The notes beneath the pieces were generated by a model. The model saw only the letters and a list, made by a program, of their open reading frames with translations. It was not told the origin of the DNA and made no database searches. 64,000 bases of DNA. Origin: Mycobacterium sp. D16R12. Its GTDB lineage: Bacteria > Actinomycetota > Actinomycetes > Mycobacteriales > Mycobacteriaceae. Shown here piece after piece: positions 36,119 through 46,377 of this stretch (the stretch's first letter is position 1; each line of letters starts with the position of its first letter). The stretch spans positions 124,001 to 188,000 of the forward strand of contig NZ_MAFC01000004.1 of assembly GCF_002013465.1 (NCBI RefSeq), read 5' to 3'. A program made the position numbers and the translations under genes.

Positions 36119-37138
36119 CTACGGAATCGGGTACGGCCAGGGATTGGTGCGGCAGGTCTTGCCGTCGGGCTTGATCGAATCGGCGTCGAACTTGGCCGCA
36201 TCGTTGTTGTTGGTACTGAACGTCTGCTGCATCATCACCGGCGCCAGCTGCTGGTCCTGCTCGCACGGTTCATGCACCCGATAACCGATGGCATGTCCGA
36301 CTTCATGGTTGATGACGTACTGGCGGTACGACGTGATGTCCCCCTGGAACGGGACGGCACCGCGCACCCACCGCGCTTCGTTGATGAACACGCGCCGGTC
36401 ACCGTTCTCGCCGTAACGCGGGTTGTAGCAAGAGGCTTCGAGCTGAATCTCATAACCACAGCCCTCGCGCACCGTGGCCGGCGAGGTCAGTGAGATCCGG
36501 AAATCAGGTGTGCCGGAGTCGATCCGGACAAATCCAAACTGAGGGTTATGCGTCCAGCTCTTCTGGCTGGCCAGCGTCTCGGTCACCATGCGCGCGAAGA
36601 GGTCGTCGCCGCCGAAACCCATGGTGTCGATGCCGTCCTCCACCTCGATGGTGTACGAGAACACCTTCGCGGCACCCGTCCCGATCTGGGGTGTCGTACC
36701 CGGTACGACGTGCCAGGACTTGGCGCCCGCCTCGGTGAACGGCTCGCCCTCGGGCAGCACACCGGTGGGCAGGGTTGCATCGAATTGGGTGAGGCCCTTG
36801 GGCGGGGCGCCGATGATCGCGTCACCCAGCGCGCCGATGGACGGAGGATCAGCAACGGGCTCATTGGGGCCGGTCCCCGCGTGTGCGGGTTCGCGCTGCG
36901 TGACGGTCTGGTACCCGACGAAAACGGTCAGCGCGACCAGCAGCGGAATGGCGTACGCGCGCCATCCGTAGGTGGAGATGAAACGGCCGAGCCAGGTCTG
37001 CTTGCGCCAGCGGTCACGATCACGCCGGTCGGATCGGATGCGTCCGCTTCCCTCGGCGAGCGGATCGCGCTGGGCGCGCAGTGGCTCATAGCGCTCGGAG
37101 GACTCCTGCACGGGGAGTCGACTCATGGTTTCTGGCAT
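36119..37138 (-). CDS. DUF3152 membrane-anchored zincin-like protein
   Basis: A protein of 339 residues. A basic cytoplasmic N-terminus (to about residue 65) leads into one membrane anchor (YAIPLLVALTVFVGY). The extracytoplasmic DUF3152 domain contains INHEVGHAIGYRVHEPC, an HExGHxxGxxxHE motif like that of metzincin proteases (three histidines that would bind zinc). Cysteines in GCGYEIQLEASC and GKTC could form disulfides. Equivalent to Rv3207c. ATG 37138 is used; CATAAT nine bases upstream suggests a leaderless start. Protease activity is inferred from the motif only. Confidence 0.87.
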   Translation of the reverse strand: MPETMSRLPVQESSERYEPLRAQRDPLAEGSGRIRSDRRDRDRWRKQTWLGRFISTYGWRAYAIPLLVALTVFVGYQTVTQREPAHAGTGPNEPVADPPSIGALGDAIIGAPPKGLTQFDATLPTGVLPEGEPFTEAGAKSWHVVPGTTPQIGTGAAKVFSYTIEVEDGIDTMGFGGDDLFARMVTETLASQKSWTHNPQFGFVRIDSGTPDFRISLTSPATVREGCGYEIQLEASCYNPRYGENGDRRVFINEARWVRGAVPFQGDITSYRQYVINHEVGHAIGYRVHEPCEQDQQLAPVMMQQTFSTNNNDAAKFDADSIKPDGKTCRTNPWPYPIP

Positions 37139-37285
37139 GGACCTACGATTATGCGCCCATTGGTGCCGGTCGTAGGTCACCGGGCAAGGATGGCATAGCG
37201 ACAGGCCATCACGCCTCGGGCACGCCGCCGGATGCCAGGAGTACTGTCTGTAGTTCGGGTTCAAGCGGATTGAATAGCCGCCTGA

Positions 37286-38244
<959 letters not shown>

Positions 38245-38388
38245 GAAGGCACCTTCCAGGTCATTAAGCGTGTACTGCAGAGGTTAGCCGACGCCAGTCC
38301 GGCCGACACACCTCGCATGATCGTGCCAGTCCTTTAGTCACAGCAGTAACATCAGTATCAGGTTTCACATTGAGAAGAGGCGCTGATC

Positions 38389-39117
38389 ATGGTCGGTTAT
38401 CGCGGAGATTCTCGGTCCTCAAGCGGCTACGAGCCCTACGACGATCCGTATGAATCCGAGACGACCCCGCAGTACAGCGGGTACTCGGGCCTGGACGAGG
38501 ACTTTGAATACAGGCCGCCGGGTTCCAACGAGAACTGGAAATGGGTCGCGTCCATCGCCGGGGCGGTGCTGGCGATCGCCGTCATCGCGACGGCGGTCGT
38601 GCTCAGCGGTGGCGAGGACAAGCCGCCGGCCGCCGCCATCACCACACCTGTGCCCTCGCTGACGCCGGTGACCACCACTCCCCCTGCGCCGTCACCATCG
38701 GCGACGTCGGCACAACCGTCGACGACCACCGTGACGACCACCCCCGTGCAGGAGACGCCGAGCACGGCGTCCTCCACCGAGGCGCCCGCACCCGAACCGC
38801 CGCCGTCCAACCCGATGCTGCCGCCGGAAGGCCAGCGACCGATCACACCCGCGGCATTCGCGTACTACGTGACCGGTAACCAGACACCGGGCGATCTGCT
38901 CACGATCACCTACTCCGACGGCAACGGCACGACTCGGACCGTGCTCGGCGCCTCACTGCCCTGGACGATGATCGTGACCCCGAGCCCCGGGATCGTTGGC
39001 GGGTCGATCACAGCGACAAGCTTCGCGAGTCAGATCAACTGCTCGATCACCAACAGCCAGAACCAGATGCTGGCGGTGCAGAGCAATAACAGCATCATCG
39101 CCCGCTGCACCAAGTAG
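38389..39117 (+). CDS. Pro/Thr-rich membrane protein with MmpS-like domain (Rv3209 type)
   Basis: A 242-residue protein. An acidic cytoplasmic head with Tyr repeats (residues 1-50) precedes one membrane helix (WVASIAGAVLAIAVIATAVVL). A long extracytoplasmic Pro/Thr/Ser linker (about 80-145) leads to a folded C-terminal domain like the MmpS beta sandwich (YYVTGNQTPGDLLTITYSDG, then LPWTMIVTPSPGIVGGSITA). MmpS proteins assist MmpL lipid transporters, but no mmpL is nearby. ATG 38389 follows AGAAGAGG. Confidence 0.83.
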   Translation: MVGYRGDSRSSSGYEPYDDPYESETTPQYSGYSGLDEDFEYRPPGSNENWKWVASIAGAVLAIAVIATAVVLSGGEDKPPAAAITTPVPSLTPVTTTPPAPSPSATSAQPSTTTVTTTPVQETPSTASSTEAPAPEPPPSNPMLPPEGQRPITPAAFAYYVTGNQTPGDLLTITYSDGNGTTRTVLGASLPWTMIVTPSPGIVGGSITATSFASQINCSITNSQNQMLAVQSNNSIIARCTK

Positions 39118-39132
39118 AGCTCTAGCGGCCCG

Positions 39133-39786
39133 CTAACCGCCCAGCCCGAGGACCGCCATCCGCTCAGCGTGTGCACCCTGCAACCGCTCGAAGAACTCGT
39201 TCAGGTTCCCGAGGCCCGCACCGCCGGACATCACCAGCTCGGCGAGCTCGTCGTGACCGGCCAGCACATGCTGAGCCTGTGTGACGGCCTCACCGAGCAG
39301 CCGTCGACCCCACAAGGTGAGCCGGTTGCGCTGCTGCGGGTTGTCCTTGACGGCCTCACGCACCTGCGCGATGACGAACTCCGAGTGTCCCGTGGTCCCC
39401 AGCACCGACTTGAGAACCGCCGCCGATTCACCCGGTAGCGAGGCGACCACCTCGCCATAAAAATCGGCCGCCAACGAGTCGCCGATGTAGGCCTTCACCA
39501 TGGCCTCCAACCACGTACGCGGCAGAGTCAGCGAATGGTAGTTCTCCAGCGTCTTGACGTACGGCTCCATGGCCGTCAGGACGTCAACCCCGTTAGCCTC
39601 CATCGCATCTCGCAGCACCTCGTAGTGGCGCATCTGCGAGGCCGCCATGCTGGCGATGGCGATCTTGCTGGCCAGGTCGGGCGCCATCTTGGACTCGTCG
39701 GTCAACCGGTAGAACGCCGCGATCTCGCCGTACGCGATCACCGCGAACAGCTGATTGACACCGGGAGGATCGAGGTCCGCAGTCAT
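39133..39786 (-). CDS. Ferritin-like (MiaE-like) helical-bundle protein (Rv3210c type)
   Basis: A 217-residue all-helical protein. Carboxylate/histidine residues at the expected spacing for a diiron centre are visible: the glutamate of YGEIAAFYRL, ExxH-like QMRHYEVL, FYGEVVASL and TTGHSEFV. The annotation as tRNA-hydroxylase-like is by fold only; the target is unknown. ATG 39786 (MTADLDPPGV) is used; the frame upstream is shadow. It is divergent from rhlE with a 256-bp gap. Confidence 0.82.
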   Translation of the reverse strand: MTADLDPPGVNQLFAVIAYGEIAAFYRLTDESKMAPDLASKIAIASMAASQMRHYEVLRDAMEANGVDVLTAMEPYVKTLENYHSLTLPRTWLEAMVKAYIGDSLAADFYGEVVASLPGESAAVLKSVLGTTGHSEFVIAQVREAVKDNPQQRNRLTLWGRRLLGEAVTQAQHVLAGHDELAELVMSGGAGLGNLNEFFERLQGAHAERMAVLGLGG

Positions 39787-40042
39787 GTCTGGAACTCTAG
39801 TCGGGCACCCGCAGGAGGACACCGAACCGCGGGGCAAACCATGGCGAATCGGAAAATCGCAGCTCACCCGTTATCATGAGTGTGGGACGAACACCCTGAC
39901 CGTGAAGTACCCAGGGAGTTCTCCCACAGGAAATGTGCGTGCACGTGCTGCCCTCGCCGCTAGATGCGAGCCCGGCCCCGTCGAAATCCGACCTACCGAT
40001 CGTGCGCGCTGAGCGAAAACACGAAAGGTACGTACACCACCC

Positions 40043-41500
40043 ATGAGCCATATCGAACACACCTTTGCCCAGCTCGGCGTCCGCGACGAGATTGTCCGGG
40101 CCCTGAGCGAGGCCGGGATCGAGCATCCGTTCGCCATCCAGGAACTCACCCTTCCGCTCGCCCTCGCCGGCTCTGACCTCATCGGCCAAGCCCGCACCGG
40201 CATGGGCAAGACCTACGCATTCGGCGTCCCGCTGCTGCACCGCATCGCCACCGGAGTCGAGGATCGACCGCTCAACGGCACGCCCCGTGCTCTGGTCGTG
40301 GTCCCGACCCGCGAGCTGTGCATCCAGGTTTACGAAGACCTCACCAGGGCGTCCAAGTACCTGTCGGCCGGTGACCGCGACTTCAGCGTTGTCGCCATCT
40401 ACGGAGGACGTCCGTACGAAGCACAGATCGAGGCGCTGCGCGCCGGTGCCGACGTCGTAGTCGGGACACCGGGTCGGCTCCTCGACCTCGCGCAGCAGGG
40501 CCACCTGCAGCTGGGCGGACTGGCCATGTTGGTGCTCGACGAAGCCGACGAGATGTTGGACCTGGGCTTCCTGCCCGACATCGAGCGCATTCTGGCGCTG
40601 GCCCCGTCCGCCGAATCCGGGCGGCAGTCGATGCTGTTCTCGGCGACCATGCCCGATGCGATCATCACCCTGGCCCGCACCTTCATGAATCGTCCGACCC
40701 ACATCCGGGCCGAAGCTCCCCATTCATCGTCGGTGCACGATACGACCGAGCAGTTCGTCTACCGGGCGCACGCCCTGGACAAGATCGAGCTGGTCAGCCG
40801 CATCCTGCAAGCCGAGGGCCGCGGCGCCACCATGATCTTCACGCGCACCAAGCGGACCGCGCAGAAGGTGTCCGATGAGCTGGCCGAGCGCGGTTTCATC
40901 GTGGGCGCGGTGCACGGCGACCTCGGTCAGATAGCGCGCGAGAAAGCATTGTCCGCCTTCCGTTCCGGTGAGATCACCGTGCTGGTCGCAACCGACGTGG
41001 CTGCCCGCGGTATCGACATCGACGACGTCACCCACGTCATCAACTACCAGTGCCCCGAGGACGACAAGACCTACGTGCACCGCATCGGACGCACCGGCCG
41101 TGCCGGACGCACCGGTATCGCGGTCACCCTCGTGGACTGGGACGACATAGCGCGCTGGCAGCTGATCGACAAGGCCCTCGGCCTCGGCGTGCCCGACCCT
41201 GACGAAACCTATTCCACCTCGGCGCATTTGTTCACCGAGATGAACATCCCCACCGATGTCGCCGGGTCGATCGGCCCCAAGTTCGCCGGCGGTCCGAAAC
41301 GCCGCGAGCCGCGGGCCGAGCGCACGGAAAGTGACAAGCCCAAGCGCACCCGCAATCGTCGGCGCACTCGCGCAGGCGAGGCCGCCGATGATTCGGCCAC
41401 CGACGCACCTGCGGCGGTGGCCACCGCGGAAGGTGACCAGCCCGCTCCCGCGCGCCGTCGGCGGCGCCGCCGTCCGGCCGCGACCACCGCCACGGCGTGA
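40043..41500 (+). CDS. rhlE: DEAD-box RNA helicase RhlE
   Basis: A 485-residue RNA helicase. The Q motif (HPFAIQELTLPLAL) is followed by motif I ARTGMGKTYAF, Ia VVPTRELCIQV, motif II LDEADEML, motif III SATMP, and in domain 2 ATDVAARGIDID (V) and HRIGRTGRAGR (VI). The C-terminus from about residue 430 is basic and disordered with an arginine run, like RNA-binding tails of RhlE proteins that act in RNA decay and ribosome assembly. The start is ATG 40043 after AAAGG. Its stop overlaps the following gene as GTGA. Confidence 0.95.
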   Translation: MSHIEHTFAQLGVRDEIVRALSEAGIEHPFAIQELTLPLALAGSDLIGQARTGMGKTYAFGVPLLHRIATGVEDRPLNGTPRALVVVPTRELCIQVYEDLTRASKYLSAGDRDFSVVAIYGGRPYEAQIEALRAGADVVVGTPGRLLDLAQQGHLQLGGLAMLVLDEADEMLDLGFLPDIERILALAPSAESGRQSMLFSATMPDAIITLARTFMNRPTHIRAEAPHSSSVHDTTEQFVYRAHALDKIELVSRILQAEGRGATMIFTRTKRTAQKVSDELAERGFIVGAVHGDLGQIAREKALSAFRSGEITVLVATDVAARGIDIDDVTHVINYQCPEDDKTYVHRIGRTGRAGRTGIAVTLVDWDDIARWQLIDKALGLGVPDPDETYSTSAHLFTEMNIPTDVAGSIGPKFAGGPKRREPRAERTESDKPKRTRNRRRTRAGEAADDSATDAPAAVATAEGDQPAPARRRRRRRPAATTATA

Positions 41501-42717
41501 TCGCACCGGAGCGGCGCACCCGGGCCGACATCATTGCTGCGGCGGTGATCGCCGTCGTGGTCGCCGTTACCGGTACCACGATCTGGTGGACCAGCGATGC
41601 TCGCGCCACCGTCAGCCACCCCGCCGCCGGGGACATCAAACGCCCGATGAGCGCTACCCGGGTCCCTGACTCGGTGCGCGAGCTGTGGTCCACCGCGAGC
41701 GGAGCCACGAAGGGTCCGGTCATCGCGAGCGGCGCGATCATCAGCGCCGATGGGCACGACGTGGTGGGCCATGACCCGACTACCGGCGCACAGCTGTGGT
41801 CCTATGCGCGCCGCAATCTCGATCTGTGCGGCGCGATCGGTTTCATCGACGACGCGGTGGCGGTCTATCGCGATGCACGCGGATGCGGCCAGGTCACCAT
41901 GATCGACGGGCAGACCGGCCGTCGGGGTCCGTTGCGCAGCAGTGCCAATGACCCGAAGGTGTCACTGTCGACCGACGGCACTTACGTGTTGGCACTTGGT
42001 AGCACCCGGCTCGAGCTGTGGCGCTCGGACATGGTGCGCACCCTGGAGTATGGACGAGTAGTCGCTCCCCTGAATCCCAACAGCCAGCCCCGCGTGGACT
42101 GCACGCTGAAGTCGGGCGCCGTCGGCTCCAGCGTGCTGGCGGTCCTGGAGACCTGCCCGCAGGACTCCACCTTGCGGCTGACGCTGCAGAAGCCGACACC
42201 GAAGGACAACGACAAACCCGAAGAGCTCTACTCGGCGGCGCTCCCAGGGGTTGAGCGCGGCTCTGCCGCCAAGGTGCTCGCTGTCGCGGACACCCGGTCG
42301 GCCGTGTACCTGCCCGGCACCCACAATGAGCTGGTGGTGTTCGACGACCATGGCATGCGCGTCGGCGCGACGGCCCTGCCGGGCGAGGTGGTCCAGTCCA
42401 ACACCGCCGCCCAAGCCGGCGACGTTGTCACCTGGTGGACGGGCAACCAGGTGCTGGTGCTGGGCGCCTTCGATCTCTCCTACCGATTCGTACTGCCCAC
42501 CACCAGGAAGCCTCTGGGGCCGGGCACCGCCATGGCCGGTGAGCTGCTGATCCCCGTCGAGGGTGGGATCGACGTCTTCAACACGACCACCGGAGAATTC
42601 CGTAAATCCATTGCAGTGCAACGTGATCCGTCCGACGAGAAGATTCCCGTCATCAGTGCTGTCGTCGGCAACACGTTGGTGGAGCAGCGCGGGTCACGAG
42701 TCTTCGCGCTGGGGTAG
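41497..42717 (+). CDS. Membrane-anchored beta-propeller-like protein (Rv3212 type)
   Basis: A 406-residue protein. One membrane anchor (IIAAAVIAVVVAVTGTTIWW, residues 12-31) precedes an extracytoplasmic domain made of repeating beta strands resembling PQQ-type propeller blades (DGHDVVGHDPTTGAQLWSY, MIDGQTGRRG, DGTYVLALGS, IDVFNTTTGEFRKS). Paired cysteines (DLCGAIG, RGCGQV, VDCTLK, ETCPQ) could form disulfides. Function unknown. The GTG at 41497 overlaps the rhlE stop by four bases, so translation is coupled. Confidence 0.83.
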   Translation: MIAPERRTRADIIAAAVIAVVVAVTGTTIWWTSDARATVSHPAAGDIKRPMSATRVPDSVRELWSTASGATKGPVIASGAIISADGHDVVGHDPTTGAQLWSYARRNLDLCGAIGFIDDAVAVYRDARGCGQVTMIDGQTGRRGPLRSSANDPKVSLSTDGTYVLALGSTRLELWRSDMVRTLEYGRVVAPLNPNSQPRVDCTLKSGAVGSSVLAVLETCPQDSTLRLTLQKPTPKDNDKPEELYSAALPGVERGSAAKVLAVADTRSAVYLPGTHNELVVFDDHGMRVGATALPGEVVQSNTAAQAGDVVTWWTGNQVLVLGAFDLSYRFVLPTTRKPLGPGTAMAGELLIPVEGGIDVFNTTTGEFRKSIAVQRDPSDEKIPVISAVVGNTLVEQRGSRVFALG

Positions 42718-42799
42718 CACGCCTGCGCCGAAGCTGCGGTTCACGACGTACTTAGGCCGGAAACCGTCGTGAAATGCAGACTCGACGGAAGAACGGAAA

Positions 42800-43603
42800 T
42801 CAGTCCACGGGCGGCGCGAAGGTCGGCATGGCCTTGCCACTCTTCCAATGCTTCACCAGGCTCTGCGCGAGCTCTTGGTAGGCCACCGCGCCCTTGTTCT
42901 TACGGCCCGCGAGCACCGACGCACCCGAGGCACTCGCCTCCGCAAACCGCACCGTCCGGGGAATCGGCGGCGCAAGCACCGGTAGTTCGTAGCGATCCGC
43001 CACATCCAGCAGCACATCGCGGCTGTGCGTGGTCCGCGAGTCGTAGAGAGTGGGCAGTGCACCGAGCAGCGTCAGCCCTGGGTTGGTGATCTGCTGGACG
43101 TCGGTCACGGTCCGCAGGAACTGGCCTACGCCCCGGTGCGCCAGCGTCTCGCATTGCAGCGGCACCATCACCGAGTCGGCCGCCGTCAAGCCGTTCAGAG
43201 TCAACACGCCCAGCGACGGCGGGCAGTCGATGATCACCACATCGAAGTCGTCCCCCAGCGATTCGAGCGCCCGCTTCAGCGCGTACTCACGGCCGGCCCG
43301 CATCAGCAGCATCGCCTCGGCTCCGGCCAGGTCGATGTTCGCGGGCAGCAGCGTCAGATCCTCAGCGGTGGTGACCAGCGCTTCCTTGATGTCTGCCTGT
43401 CCCAGCAGCACCTCGTGCACCGAGACCCCCAGCCGGTCCGGGTCCTGCCCCAACGAGAACGTCAGGCAGCCCTGCGGGTCAAGATCAACCAGTAGAACCT
43501 TCTTGCCGGCCTGGGCCAACGCCGCGCCGAGGGACGCGACCGTCGTGGTTTTGGCCACCCCGCCCTTTTGATTGGCTACCGCCAGCACCCGAGTCACGCC
43601 CAC
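42800..43603 (-). CDS. ParA/Soj-like ATPase (orphan)
   Basis: A 267-residue deviant-Walker ATPase. KGGVAKTTT (residues 13-21) is the ParA/MinD-type A motif with its signature lysine, VDLDPQGCLT is motif A', and VVIIDCPPSLG is Walker B. No parB gene or parS site is adjacent, so this is not the chromosome-partition pair; it matches Rv3213c. Such orphan ParAs position other cargoes or act in cell growth. The GTG at 43603 is used (GTG 43597 is possible). It is divergent from the phosphatase gene with 54 bp between them. Confidence 0.88.
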   Translation of the reverse strand: MGVTRVLAVANQKGGVAKTTTVASLGAALAQAGKKVLLVDLDPQGCLTFSLGQDPDRLGVSVHEVLLGQADIKEALVTTAEDLTLLPANIDLAGAEAMLLMRAGREYALKRALESLGDDFDVVIIDCPPSLGVLTLNGLTAADSVMVPLQCETLAHRGVGQFLRTVTDVQQITNPGLTLLGALPTLYDSRTTHSRDVLLDVADRYELPVLAPPIPRTVRFAEASASGASVLAGRKNKGAVAYQELAQSLVKHWKSGKAMPTFAPPVD

Positions 43604-43657
43604 ATACTGGCATGCCGAACGCGATCACGACGGAAGTCGGTACGGCACAATCAACCT

Positions 43658-44269
43658 GTGTCTGCCCCCCAAAACCGAATGTTGTTGCTACGCCACGGCG
43701 AAACCGAATGGTCAAAGATCGGCAGGCATACCGGTCGCACCGACCTGGATCTCACGGAAATCGGTCGCGCCCAGGCCGTGGCGGCACGTGAGGTGCTGGC
43801 CAATCTCGATCTCAATGATCCGGTGGTTCTGAGCAGTCCGCGCCGCCGTGCGATCCAGACCGCAGAGCTGGCCGGGCTGACGATCACCGCTACCGACGAG
43901 GATCTCGCCGAGTGGGACTACGGCGACTACGAGGGCCTGACCACGCCGCAGATCCGCGAGAACGACCCGGGTTGGTTGGTGTGGACGCACGGCTGCCCCG
44001 GCGGCGAATCGGTGGCTCAGGTACAGGCCCGAGCCGACCGGGTGATCACCAAGATCGCCGCTGACCTCAGCCAACGTGATGTGCTGCTGGTGGGCCATGG
44101 CCATTTCTCGCGTGCACTGATGACCCGGTGGATCGAGCTGCCGCTGGAAGAGGGCACTCGCCTCGGCATGGCTACGGCCTCGATCGCTGTGGGCGGGCAT
44201 GAGCACGGCCAGCGTCAGGTGGCCGCACTTGGGCTGACCGGGTATCGACACCCGGTACCGTCAAGCTGA
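43658..44269 (+). CDS. gpm2: Histidine phosphatase superfamily protein (Rv3214/Gpm2-like acid phosphatase)
   Basis: A 203-residue histidine phosphatase. The catalytic LLRHGETEWS is at the N-terminus; a second arginine is in SSPRRRAIQTAEL, the proton donor region is EWDYGDYEG, and the second histidine is in VGHGHFSRAL. In tuberculosis the equivalent (Rv3214) was shown to be a phosphatase rather than a phosphoglycerate mutase. GTG 43658 is used: CACAAT lies six bases upstream, so the message may be leaderless. It is followed by entC after a single base. Confidence 0.88.
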   Translation: MSAPQNRMLLLRHGETEWSKIGRHTGRTDLDLTEIGRAQAVAAREVLANLDLNDPVVLSSPRRRAIQTAELAGLTITATDEDLAEWDYGDYEGLTTPQIRENDPGWLVWTHGCPGGESVAQVQARADRVITKIAADLSQRDVLLVGHGHFSRALMTRWIELPLEEGTRLGMATASIAVGGHEHGQRQVAALGLTGYRHPVPSS

Positions 44270-44270
44270 C

Positions 44271-45413
44271 ATGACGGCCACCGACTCCCCCGCGCACCCA
44301 CATTTCGTGATGTCGCGGGCCACCGAGGCCCTGTACGCGTACGGCCGTGAAACCGCATACGACGACATCGCGAGCGCCGCGGACGCCCTGCGCGCCGGAC
44401 GGCACCACATGCTGGTTGGTGCACTACCTTTTGACACCTCCAAGCCCGCAGCGCTGACAGTCCCGGTCACGGTTGAGCGCGGGCAACCACAAGAGTTTTA
44501 CGGCACCATGCCGAATATCCGTGTAACGCAACAAATACCGGAGCCCACCGAGCACCTGCTGCGCGTCTCCGAGGCCGTCGAGGTGCTTCGCGACACCGCC
44601 GGCGGACTGTCCAAGGTCGTCCTGGCGCGCGTGCTGGAAATGCGAGCCGACGCACCTGTGGATGCATTGGTGCTCACGCATCGGCTGATCCGAAACGATC
44701 CCGACGCCAACAGTTTTTGCGTGGATCTCTCCCCCGCCGGCGACCGCTTCCGCGGGCACACCATGGTGGGTTGCAGTCCGGAACTGCTGGTGGAACGCCG
44801 TGGAGACATGGTGATCTGTCACCCGTTCGCCGGTTCCGCCCCCCGGTCCAGCGATCCGTCGCTGGACCGACGCACGGGTGAAGACCTGGCCGGCTCACAT
44901 AAGAACCGCCACGAACACTCCGTGGTCATCGATCAGCTGCGTGAGGATCTCGCGTCGTTGTGCGTCGATGTCCAGGTTCCACCGGAGCCGACGTTGAGTC
45001 GTACCGCCGCGCTCTGGCATCTCAGCACCTCCATCAGCGCCCGGCTGCGCCAAAGTTCCACCACTGCACTTGATTTGGCAGTGGCACTGCACCCCACCCC
45101 CGCGGTATGCGGCACGCCCACCGAGGCGGCCGCCGACCTGATCGCACGCATCGAGGGTGATCGCGGGTTCTATGCAGGCGCGGTCGGCTGGTGTGACAGC
45201 AGCGGGGACGGCCGCTGGGCCGTCTCGATCCGCTGCGCCGAACTGTCGGCCGACGGCACCGCGATCCGCGCCTACGCCGGCGGCGGCCTCGTTGCTGAAT
45301 CGGACCCCCAGGACGAACTATCCGAGACCACCGTGAAATTCCGGACCATATTGGCAGGGTTAGGAGCCGAGATCGATGAGCCAGCCGGGCGAAGAGAATC
45401 CAACAGTGAGTAA
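44271..45413 (+). CDS. entC: Isochorismate synthase EntC
   Basis: A 380-residue chorismate-binding enzyme. The conserved segments are SKVVLARVLEM (active-site lysine region), MVGCSPELLVERRGD, HPFAGSAPRSSDP, NRHEHSVVIDQLREDL, HPTPAVCGTPTEAA and GGGLVAESDPQDELSET, the last with the magnesium-binding glutamates. It converts chorismate to isochorismate for menaquinone or, in siderophore producers, salicylate. Only isochorismate synthesis can be inferred here. It starts one base after gpm2 and overlaps the acetyltransferase by 38 bp. Confidence 0.92.
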   Translation: MTATDSPAHPHFVMSRATEALYAYGRETAYDDIASAADALRAGRHHMLVGALPFDTSKPAALTVPVTVERGQPQEFYGTMPNIRVTQQIPEPTEHLLRVSEAVEVLRDTAGGLSKVVLARVLEMRADAPVDALVLTHRLIRNDPDANSFCVDLSPAGDRFRGHTMVGCSPELLVERRGDMVICHPFAGSAPRSSDPSLDRRTGEDLAGSHKNRHEHSVVIDQLREDLASLCVDVQVPPEPTLSRTAALWHLSTSISARLRQSSTTALDLAVALHPTPAVCGTPTEAAADLIARIEGDRGFYAGAVGWCDSSGDGRWAVSIRCAELSADGTAIRAYAGGGLVAESDPQDELSETTVKFRTILAGLGAEIDEPAGRRESNSE

Positions 45414-45891
45414 CACCCGGATTCGCCGCGCCACCGAAACCGACGTCCCCGCCATCGTCGGCTTGATCGAGGATCTCGCCGAGTACGAGAAGGCGCGCGA
45501 TGAGTGCCATATCAGCCACGAACAGCTCCACAAGGCGCTATTCGGTTCGACTCCCGCCCTTTTCGCACATGTCGCCGAGGCAGACGGCGCGGTCTGCGGC
45601 GCCGCCGTATGGTTTCTGAACTTCTCCACCTGGACCGGTCAACACGGCATCTACCTTGAAGACCTGTACGTCAAGCCCGAGCAGCGCGGTTCCGGCCTCG
45701 GGAAGGCGTTGTTGTCAGCACTGGCCGCAGAATGCGTGGCCAACGGCTATACCCGGCTGGATTGGGCTGTGCTGGAATGGAATACACCGTCCATCAAGTT
45801 CTACGACTCGCTGGGCGCCAATCCGCAATCGGATTGGATCACCTACCGGTTGCAGGGCCCGGCTTTGGCGCAGCTGGCCTCAGACCGCTGA
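45376..45891 (+). CDS. GNAT-family N-acetyltransferase (Rv3216 type)
   Basis: A 171-residue GNAT protein. The fold is clear: RRATETDVPAIVGLIEDLAEYEK, a Trp-rich beta strand (AVWFLNFSTWTG), the acetyl-CoA loop LEDLYVKPEQRGSGLGKALL, and a C-terminal NTPSIKFYDSLGA motif. Similar proteins acetylate polyamines or small amines; the substrate here is not known. ATG 45376 is chosen because AGGAG lies nine bases upstream, although this overlaps entC; GTG 45406 is the alternative. Confidence 0.88.
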   Translation: MSQPGEENPTVSNTRIRRATETDVPAIVGLIEDLAEYEKARDECHISHEQLHKALFGSTPALFAHVAEADGAVCGAAVWFLNFSTWTGQHGIYLEDLYVKPEQRGSGLGKALLSALAAECVANGYTRLDWAVLEWNTPSIKFYDSLGANPQSDWITYRLQGPALAQLASDR

Positions 45892-45893
45892 CG

Positions 45894-46301
45894 CTAGTCG
45901 GATTCGTCAGCGCCGACCTCATCACCGGTGGACCACATCTGCGCGGTGGGGCTGAACAGCAGCACCAGCGCGACCACCGCGACGATCGCGATAGGTACAC
46001 CCAGTGCGGGCTGGTGCGACCCCACGGCCGCGTACCACGCGACGGGCAGGAGCAGCAGCTGCATCATCACCGCGATCCCTCTGCCCCAACGCTTCCCTGT
46101 GACGAGCGCGAGACCCGCGGCAAGTACGGCGGTGCCGAATGTCGCGAACCAGGCGGCGGTGCCGTACCCGTTCACCAGACGCTGGTCGGCGCCGCCGGCC
46201 GCACGCACCACCAGAACCACCGCGATCACCCATCCGACGGCGCCTTCACCGGCAACGATCATCCCGGCGCGGCGAACGGTGTTCGGAACGGCTGTGGTCA
46301 C
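45894..46301 (-). CDS. Small integral membrane protein (Rv3217c type)
   Basis: A 135-residue protein with four predicted membrane spans (AVGWVIAVVLVVRAA, TAAWFATFGTAVLAAGLALV, IAVMMQLLLLPVAWYAAVG, PIAIVAVVALVLLF) and an acidic tail. No catalytic motif. It converges on the acetyltransferase with a two-base gap and is divergent from the lipid kinase. Confidence 0.8.
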   Translation of the reverse strand: MTTAVPNTVRRAGMIVAGEGAVGWVIAVVLVVRAAGGADQRLVNGYGTAAWFATFGTAVLAAGLALVTGKRWGRGIAVMMQLLLLPVAWYAAVGSHQPALGVPIAIVAVVALVLLFSPTAQMWSTGDEVGADESD

Positions 46302-46377
46302 CCGACAAGCCTATGTGGACCCATCACCACGGTGATGGGCAGCTTGCGCGAAGAACATCCGACTAGGCTCATGCCCC

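Noticed and set aside
42800..43603. Chromosome-partition parA
   Set aside because: No parB or parS site is nearby and mycobacterial parAB lies near the origin with rpmH and gidB; none of these are here.
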